Assembly: GCA_013203415.1 (NCBI GenBank)
Contig: JABMQE010000032.1
Coordinates: 1-26,806, forward strand
Direction: 5' to 3'
DNA from: Candidatus Falkowiibacteriota bacterium
GTDB taxonomy: Bacteria > Patescibacteriota > Patescibacteriia > UBA2591 > JABMQE01
DNA length: 26,806 nucleotides
Part shown: piece after piece, positions 21,874 through 26,806 of the stretch
Layout of the letters: each line of letters opens with the position of its first letter
Numbering within the stretch: position 1 is the first letter of the stretch
The notes under the pieces: generated by a model
Told to the model about the DNA's origin: nothing
What the model saw: only the letters and a program-made list of their open reading frames with translations
Database searches by the model: none
Program-made: the position numbers and the translations under genes

Positions 21874-23689
21874 TAATGATAAAAAAACCTTACTCATCAC
21901 ATATTATTTTCCTCCCCAAATCGGCGGTGGGGAGTCTTATCTCTATAATATTTATAAACGGCTGCCGGCAGAAAAAGTAGTGGTTTTAACCAACAACACT
22001 CATGAGCAGCGTCAGGTTAGCTTTGATAGCCGGGAAAATTTTAAAATCTACCGCGAAATTTTTTTCGAAAGCAGATTAAAACCTCGCTGGTGGCCTTTGA
22101 TAAAAAAAGTAAAAAGAATAATTCTAAAAGAAAATATTAATGTTATTCACTTCGGTCAGTATGTCCACTACATCCTTTTAGCCACCATCCTAAAAATGCC
22201 CTATATTGTTTACATTCAGGGCTCCAGTTTAAGTAATTACACAAAATCATTGTTCGGCAAAAAACTGGCTTACTATAATCTTAAAAAAGCCGATACCATA
22301 ATCGCCACCAGCAATTTTCTAAAAAATAAAGTTATAAAATTAGGCATAGAAAAAGAAAAAATAAAAGTTGTCCATCCGGGCATAAACTTAGATGAGTTCG
22401 ATTTTCAAATCGATAAAACGCCATTGCCGCCTGCACAAAATACACAAGACAAAAAAATAATCCTCTCGGTTGGCCATTTAATAAAACTTAAAGGATACGA
22501 CTTGGCTATAAAAGCCCTAAAAGATATCCAAAAAGAAATTCCCAATATTCTATACATCATAATCGGCGGCGGAGAAGAAAAAGAAAATCTTAAAAAATTA
22601 GCCCAAGAATTAAACCTCGAAGATAAAGTAATTTTTACCGGCGAAATTAAAGATAAAAAAGAATTATCAAAATACTACCAAGCCGCTGATATTTTTGCCG
22701 GCCCATCCCGCTCGGAAGGGTTTGGCATTGTTTTTCTGGAAGCCCGCGCTTTTGGCCTGCCGATTGTGGCCTCGGATGTCGGCGGAGTTAAAGAAGCCGC
22801 CGGTGTCAAAGGATTATTAATTAGGCCGGAAGATAGCGAGTGTCTGGCCGAAAATATTATAAAAATTCTAAAAACAGGAATCAAGTTCGAACCAGAAAAA
22901 GGTTTTGGCTGGGGGCATCGGGCGAAAGAACTAAAAAAAATATTTAATCTCCAAGGGTCCATTGAAGAAAAACCCTTTTTCTCGATTATAATCCCAACCT
23001 ACAACAGCGCCTCCACCCTAAAAAATTGCCTGGATCATATTATAAACCAAACAATTATAAAAGAAAAAAAGGGAAAAACCGAAATCCTCGTTGTTAACGA
23101 TGGCTCCAAAGATAACACCAAAGAAATCTTAAACGATTTAGAAAAAAAATATCCTATCACAGTTATCCATCAGGAAAACTCTGGCGCTCCAGCCGCCCGC
23201 AATCATGGTTTTAGAAAATCCCGTGGCCAATATTTAATATTCGTTGATTCTGATATCCATCTAAAGCCAACCTGCCTGGAAAAAATGTATCAAACCCTAA
23301 AAGATAATCCAAACGCCGCCTATGCTTATGCATCTTTTAGGTGGGGATTTAAAAAATTCAAGCTCTGGAAATTCGATTCAGAAAGATTAAAAAAAATGCC
23401 CTACATCCCAACTTGCTCCCTTATCAAGCGGGAATATTTCCCTGGCTTTGATGAGAACTTAAAAAGATTTCAGGATTGGGACCTTTGGCTCACAATTTTA
23501 GAAAATGGCCGCGAAGGCATCTGGATACCAAAGATTCTCTTTACTACGCCGATTCTAACCGACCGCAATACCATTAGCTCTTGGATACCCAGCTTTGTTC
23601 ATAAATATTGCCCCTGGCTTGTGAAAAGCCGGATAAAAGAGTATGATAACGCCAAGCAGATTATTCTCGAAAAACATCATCTCGTATAA
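21866..23689 (+). CDS. Bifunctional GT4-GT2 glycosyltransferase fusion
   Basis: A 607-residue fusion of two glycosyltransferases. Residues 1 to about 360 are a GT-B fold, family 4 enzyme: YYFPPQIGGGE near the N-terminus binds the acceptor side, and FAGPSRSEGFGIVFLEARAFG (about 273-293) is the EX7E donor-binding region. Residues about 370-600 are a GT-A fold, family 2 enzyme: FSIIIPTYNSASTL, VVNDGSKDNT and IFVDSDIHLKP (the DxD). The C-terminal DWDLWLTILENG box is typical of that group. The protein could add two successive sugars to one growing glycan. It overlaps the flippase gene. No SD. Sugars and acceptor are unknown. Confidence 0.9.
   Translation: MPNNDKKTLLITYYFPPQIGGGESYLYNIYKRLPAEKVVVLTNNTHEQRQVSFDSRENFKIYREIFFESRLKPRWWPLIKKVKRIILKENINVIHFGQYVHYILLATILKMPYIVYIQGSSLSNYTKSLFGKKLAYYNLKKADTIIATSNFLKNKVIKLGIEKEKIKVVHPGINLDEFDFQIDKTPLPPAQNTQDKKIILSVGHLIKLKGYDLAIKALKDIQKEIPNILYIIIGGGEEKENLKKLAQELNLEDKVIFTGEIKDKKELSKYYQAADIFAGPSRSEGFGIVFLEARAFGLPIVASDVGGVKEAAGVKGLLIRPEDSECLAENIIKILKTGIKFEPEKGFGWGHRAKELKKIFNLQGSIEEKPFFSIIIPTYNSASTLKNCLDHIINQTIIKEKKGKTEILVVNDGSKDNTKEILNDLEKKYPITVIHQENSGAPAARNHGFRKSRGQYLIFVDSDIHLKPTCLEKMYQTLKDNPNAAYAYASFRWGFKKFKLWKFDSERLKKMPYIPTCSLIKREYFPGFDENLKRFQDWDLWLTILENGREGIWIPKILFTTPILTDRNTISSWIPSFVHKYCPWLVKSRIKEYDNAKQIILEKHHLV
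23619..23647 (+). promoter_or_regulatory. Possible sigma-70 promoter of islet 6
   Basis: TTGTGA (23619-23624) and TATGAT (23642-23647) are 17 bases apart, with four and five of six consensus matches. It lies inside the 3' end of the preceding glycosyltransferase gene and 62 bases before the 85-residue gene. Confidence 0.4.
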
Positions 23690-23708
23690 ACCGAGGGAGG
23701 GAAATGAG

Positions 23709-23966
23709 ATGAATAAAACCAGCAACGGAACATTCGTCATTAGCGACAGAACACTCGTTGTAATAAAATACGCGAGTGTATATGCCGCCATGATTTTAGC
23801 GACTATTACTCTGTTTCTAACAATGACAAGTACACTTAGCCAAGCCATACCAATCACGCTTATTAGCGCCTTTGGCTCTTACGGCGCTGGGGCTATCGTC
23901 AAGCTAAAACTCGAGGGGAGGAGGTTATTTTGTGGAAAACCAAGTTCCTCAACTGACTACCATTAG
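23709..23966 (+). CDS. Small two-helix membrane protein, islet 6
   Basis: An 85-residue membrane protein. Helices are at about 20-39 (VIKYASVYAAMILATITLFL) and 46-66 (TLSQAIPITLISAFGSYGAGA). The start at 23709 is decided by GGGAGGGAAATGAG; the frame open to 23643 overlaps the glycosyltransferase and has no signal. It overlaps the following 54-residue gene by 35 bases in another frame. No family recognised. Its composition resembles the other islet genes rather than the neighbouring glycosyltransferases. Confidence 0.7.
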   Translation: MNKTSNGTFVISDRTLVVIKYASVYAAMILATITLFLTMTSTLSQAIPITLISAFGSYGAGAIVKLKLEGRRLFCGKPSSSTDYH

Positions 23967-24096
23967 TCCTGACATCGCTAGAACAATAGATCGAGATATC
24001 AGGGCAATGGCAAGGCCATGCTGCGAAGAAATAGACAGGTGGCTGGAACGGTCCCGAAGGACAAACGTCTGGCTCGATGGATGGCACAATGATTGA
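23932..24096 (+). CDS. 54-residue charged protein with GTG start, islet 6
   Basis: A small frame with a GTG start at 23932, preceded by GGGGAGGAGG seven bases upstream, a strong SD. The 54-residue product is soluble and charged (MENQVPQLTTISPDIARTID at the N-terminus, then an Arg/Glu-rich helix with a Cys-Cys pair, ending in WLDGWHND). It overlaps the end of the 85-residue gene and stops 30 bases before a terminator. The non-ATG start and short length explain why it is easily missed. No family recognised. Confidence 0.65.
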   Translation: MENQVPQLTTISPDIARTIDRDIRAMARPCCEEIDRWLERSRRTNVWLDGWHND

Positions 24097-24125
24097 AGCA
24101 ACAATCTCCATAAGCTGGAAAAAAG

Positions 24126-24162
24126 GTCGCCCGCTAATTTCATTGGGCGGCTTTTCTTTTTC
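24126..24162 (+). terminator. Intrinsic terminator of islet 6
   Basis: GTCGCCC (24126-24132) pairs with GGGCGGC (24145-24151), including one G-T pair, followed by TTTTCTTTTTC. It closes the islet before the next glycosyltransferase gene. Confidence 0.8.
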
Positions 24163-24186
24163 TTCAAAATACGCTAAACTAATATT

Positions 24187-25212
24187 ATGAACGAAAAGGT
24201 GGACTTGACCATAATTATCGTTTCCTGGAATGTAAAAGACCTCCTAAAATCATGCTTAGAGTCAATTGCAAAAGCTCAAGGCAGCTTAAACCTTGAAGTT
24301 TTTGTAGTTGATAATGCCTCCACAGATGGAACAGCAGAAGAGCTGGAGAATGATGCGAAACTACCCGCCTCGACGAGTCAAGACTCGTCTTGGCGAGGCG
24401 GGCGAAAAACATGCGAAACTAGCGAAAATGCGAAAAGTAACTTAAATATTAAAATCATTCTTAACAAAGAAAACCTCGGCTTTGCTAAGGCCAATAATCA
24501 AGCAATTCGTAAAGCCAACGGCGAATTCATCCTTCTGCTCAATCCCGACATGAAGTTATTCCCAGACACACTCATAAACATAGTCGACTGGATGAAACAA
24601 AACCCCCAAGCCAAAATCGCCGGCTGCCATCTCGTAGACAAGCGCGGTCAAACAGTATCTCATGTTCGCCAGTTCCCAACTATCACTGACCAGCTCGCCA
24701 TCATCCTAAAACTCCCGCACATCTTTCCAAACATATTAAATAAATACCTGCGCAAAAATTTTGATTATACCAGGGCCCAAAAAGTGGACTCTGTCCGCGG
24801 TTCGTTTTTTATGATACGCTCCAATCTCAATGAAAGCGAGACGCCGGCGTCTCGCCTACAAAAGGGTGAAGATTCCAGCCCACACACTGTAGGCGGGGAT
24901 TGCCATCCTCGCCTCTTGGACGAACGCTACTTCCTTTGGTTCGAAGAAGTGGATTTCTGCCGCCAAGTTCAACAAGGCAAAGGAGAGGTCTGGTACACTC
25001 CGTCTGCTAAAGCTATCGACCATGTCGGTCGAAGCTTCAAACAACTTCCCCGTGGCAAAACCCAAAAATATTTTATGAGTAGCCAGCTAAAATACTTTCA
25101 AAAATGGCATCCAAAACCACAATACCTTCTCCTTAAACTCGCTTGGCCTCTGGGCCTTGCCATCGCCTGGATGGGAGAAAAGCTTAACTTAAAAAGTAAA
25201 ACAAAAACTTAA
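24187..25212 (+). CDS. Family 2 glycosyltransferase with two in-frame repeat insertions
   Basis: A 341-residue WbbL-like glycosyltransferase. The N-terminal LTIIIVSWN, VVDNASTDGTAEEL, the NPD metal site (LLLNPDMKL, about 117-125), and the FEEVDFCRQ motif near 252-260 are intact. Two segments do not belong to the family fold: residues 57-84, encoded by a palindromic repeat (24353-24436), and residues about 216-242, encoded by a second repeat (24832-24913). Without them the protein would be about 286 residues, a normal size. Both insertions keep the frame and are low-complexity, Ser/Thr/Arg-rich, and are probably surface loops. No SD. The stop overlaps the murJ start (TAATG). Confidence 0.9.
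   Translation: MNEKVDLTIIIVSWNVKDLLKSCLESIAKAQGSLNLEVFVVDNASTDGTAEELENDAKLPASTSQDSSWRGGRKTCETSENAKSNLNIKIILNKENLGFAKANNQAIRKANGEFILLLNPDMKLFPDTLINIVDWMKQNPQAKIAGCHLVDKRGQTVSHVRQFPTITDQLAIILKLPHIFPNILNKYLRKNFDYTRAQKVDSVRGSFFMIRSNLNESETPASRLQKGEDSSPHTVGGDCHPRLLDERYFLWFEEVDFCRQVQQGKGEVWYTPSAKAIDHVGRSFKQLPRGKTQKYFMSSQLKYFQKWHPKPQYLLLKLAWPLGLAIAWMGEKLNLKSKTKT
24353..24436. repeat. Family C palindromic element inserted inside a gene
   Basis: CCCGCCTCG (24364-24372) pairs with CGAGGCGGG (24394-24402), with an inner stem ACGAGTC-AAG-ACTCGT. ATGCGAAACTA occurs on both sides (24353-24363 and 24411-24421), followed by GCGAAAATGCGAAAAG. In reverse orientation it matches 16958-17060, including the flanking TTTCGCAT units. 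The 84 bases are a multiple of three and encode residues 57-84 of the glycosyltransferase. Confidence 0.85.
24832..24913. repeat. Second composite palindromic element inside the same gene
   Basis: A perfect 20-base palindrome, GCGAGACGCCGGCGTCTCGC (24836-24855), is followed by CGCCTACA (24853-24860) paired with TGTAGGCG (24888-24895), then a third stem GGCGGGGA with TCCTCGCC (24892-24913). It encodes a Ser/Gly/Pro-rich segment between the conserved RSNLN and LLDERYFLWFEE parts. Confidence 0.75.
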
Positions 25213-26771
25213 TGACATTTTCCCTCTTCCGCCAAAAATTAAGCACCACCATCACTGGCGGTGCTATCATCATCGCTGTCTTTACAATTATCAGCAAATT
25301 CATAGGCCTGCTTCGCGACCGCTTAATTGCCTCGAGCTTCGGTGCTGGCGACACCACAGATGTCTATTTTGCCTCCTTCCGTCTGCCCGATTTAATTTTT
25401 AACACTCTAGTTCTTGGCGCCTTGGCCAGCGCCTTTATCCCGGTTTTTATTTCTGTTTGGAGCAAAAACAAAACTCAGGCCTGGCGCGTCGCCAATTCTA
25501 TTTTTAATCTTATCCTCATTATACTCGGTGCTCTCGCCCTTGTCTTTTTTGCCTTAGCACCAGTCATAGTCCCTTTTATCGTTCCTGGATTTACTCCCGA
25601 AAAACAAAAAGCAACAACCGAACTTACCCGTATAATGTTATTTAGCATTCTTTTTTTCGGTGCCAGCAATGTTATCTCGAGCATTCTAAATTCTTTTAAG
25701 CGATTTGTTGCTTTTAGCCTAGCTCCTATCATGTATAATCTCGGCATTATTTTTGGCATTGTTGCTCTTGTCCCGCGCTTCGGTATCTGGGGGTTGGGGC
25801 TTGGCGTTGTTTTCGGTTCCATCCTTCATCTTGCTGTCCAAATCCCTAGTGCCATTTCATCTGGTTTTTCCTGGCGGCCCCAGCTTGCCCTAAAAGAACC
25901 AGGTGTTAAAAAAATCGCCCTCCTAATGCTCCCCCGAACTTTTGGCTTAGCTGTCAATCAAATCAACTATATTGTTATTACTGTTATTGCCTCAACCCTA
26001 ATTATCGGCAGCGTCTCTGTGTTTCAATACGCCCAAAACCTTATGAGCTTCCCAATCGGAATCTTTGCTATTTCCTTAGCCATTGCCTCTTTCCCGTATT
26101 TTAGCGAAAGCGCCGCCAAGGGGGATATAAAAACATTTGTTCGCCAATTTTCTCTAACCCTTCGCCGAATCTTATATTTAATCCTTCCGATGTCCATTTT
26201 TGTTCTTCTTCTCCGCGCCCAAATTGTCCGTCTTGTCTTAGGCGCTGGCAGGTTCGATTGGGCTGCTACTGTTATGACATTAGAAACCCTTGGTTTTTTC
26301 TCTTTCTCGCTTTTTGCCCAAGCCCTAATCCCGCTTTTAGCCCGCAGTTTTTATGCTTTTCAAGATACTAAAACACCGGTCATCGTCAGTTTAATCTCCA
26401 TCCTTGTAAACATCTTTGGCGGCCTTTATCTAAGCAAATTTATGGGCGTCGCCGGCCTGGCTCTTGCTTTCTCCATTGCCAGCATTATAAATGTTATTCT
26501 TCTGTTTGTTATCCTCCGTATTAAATTAGATTTCCTTGATGAGAAAAAAATTATTTTCTCCCTTTTCAAAATTTCTCTTTTATCCATGATAGCCGGTGGC
26601 GCAGTCCAAATTACCAAACACTTAGTCGCGCCATTAGTAAATATGCAAACCTTTGTAGGCGTTCTAATCCAATTTGCCTCTGCCTCCATAATCGGCGTCG
26701 CCATCTACATATCCCTCACCCTTCTCTGTAAATGCGAAGAAGTAAACGTCTTAAAAAAGTTAAAAATATAA
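25212..26771 (+). CDS. murJ: Lipid II flippase MurJ (MviN)
   Basis: MurJ flips the peptidoglycan precursor lipid II across the membrane. The 519-residue product has the family length and about 14 helices. The N-terminal signature is clear: TIISKFIGLLRDRLIASSFGAG, FASFRLPDLIFNTLVLGALASAFIPVF. The conserved Arg residues of the first helices are present. The ATG overlaps the preceding glycosyltransferase stop. It completes an envelope cluster with mreBCD, the second flippase and the glycosyltransferases. Only 35 bases follow it in the window, and they show nothing recognisable. Confidence 0.94.
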   Translation: MTFSLFRQKLSTTITGGAIIIAVFTIISKFIGLLRDRLIASSFGAGDTTDVYFASFRLPDLIFNTLVLGALASAFIPVFISVWSKNKTQAWRVANSIFNLILIILGALALVFFALAPVIVPFIVPGFTPEKQKATTELTRIMLFSILFFGASNVISSILNSFKRFVAFSLAPIMYNLGIIFGIVALVPRFGIWGLGLGVVFGSILHLAVQIPSAISSGFSWRPQLALKEPGVKKIALLMLPRTFGLAVNQINYIVITVIASTLIIGSVSVFQYAQNLMSFPIGIFAISLAIASFPYFSESAAKGDIKTFVRQFSLTLRRILYLILPMSIFVLLLRAQIVRLVLGAGRFDWAATVMTLETLGFFSFSLFAQALIPLLARSFYAFQDTKTPVIVSLISILVNIFGGLYLSKFMGVAGLALAFSIASIINVILLFVILRIKLDFLDEKKIIFSLFKISLLSMIAGGAVQITKHLVAPLVNMQTFVGVLIQFASASIIGVAIYISLTLLCKCEEVNVLKKLKI

Positions 26772-26806
26772 TTATTATATAAAACTATTACCACCCCGCA
26801 CACTGC

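Overview
The window looks like chromosome from a small-genome bacterium of the Candidate Phyla Radiation (Patescibacteria, probably Parcubacteria-like). This is inferred from AT-rich, lysine-rich housekeeping genes that are closely packed and almost never preceded by a Shine-Dalgarno (SD) sequence, from a prolyl-tRNA synthetase that lacks the editing insertion, and from the many surface-glycan genes beside cell-wall genes. No rRNA or other taxonomic marker is present, so the placement is moderate.

Layout: 25-1855 (minus) is an overlapping operon: Nudix hydrolase, SemiSWEET-type transporter and RmlB (dTDP-rhamnose pathway). 2875-4726 holds two family-2 glycosyltransferases. 4944-9170 runs trigger factor, MreB (copy 1), a methyltransferase and DNA polymerase III delta'. 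9986-12233 has a MazG-like pyrophosphohydrolase, Frr and RseP. 13225-16231 has an EamA transporter fused to riboflavin kinase, a small unknown protein and ProS. 18008-20411 is mreB (copy 2)-mreC-mreD. 20416-26771 is an envelope-glycan cluster: flippase, a GT4-GT2 fusion, a WbbL-like glycosyltransferase and MurJ.

Six compact islets sit between these housekeeping blocks: 1937-2881, 9152-9941, 12258-13151, 16392-16945, 17098-17969 and about 23619-24162. Their ten genes look unlike the host genes. They are visibly richer in GC and poorer in lysine. Nearly all have a strong SD, five islets have a recognisable sigma-70 promoter (one a perfect consensus), and every islet ends in an intrinsic terminator. 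They encode small soluble proteins, small membrane proteins, one secreted protein, one degenerate histidine-phosphatase-like protein and a FliA/WhiG-type sigma factor. The split between SD-less host genes and fully equipped islet genes is the most unusual system-level signal here.

The second theme is an abundance of short palindromic repeats of several families. Some are nested inside one another, one pair of similar tails flanks a repeat at the end of proS, and two composite elements lie in frame inside a glycosyltransferase gene. Both mreB genes are also preceded by four tandem AT-rich heptamers. The transporter-riboflavin kinase fusion suggests that this organism takes up riboflavin and traps it as FMN.
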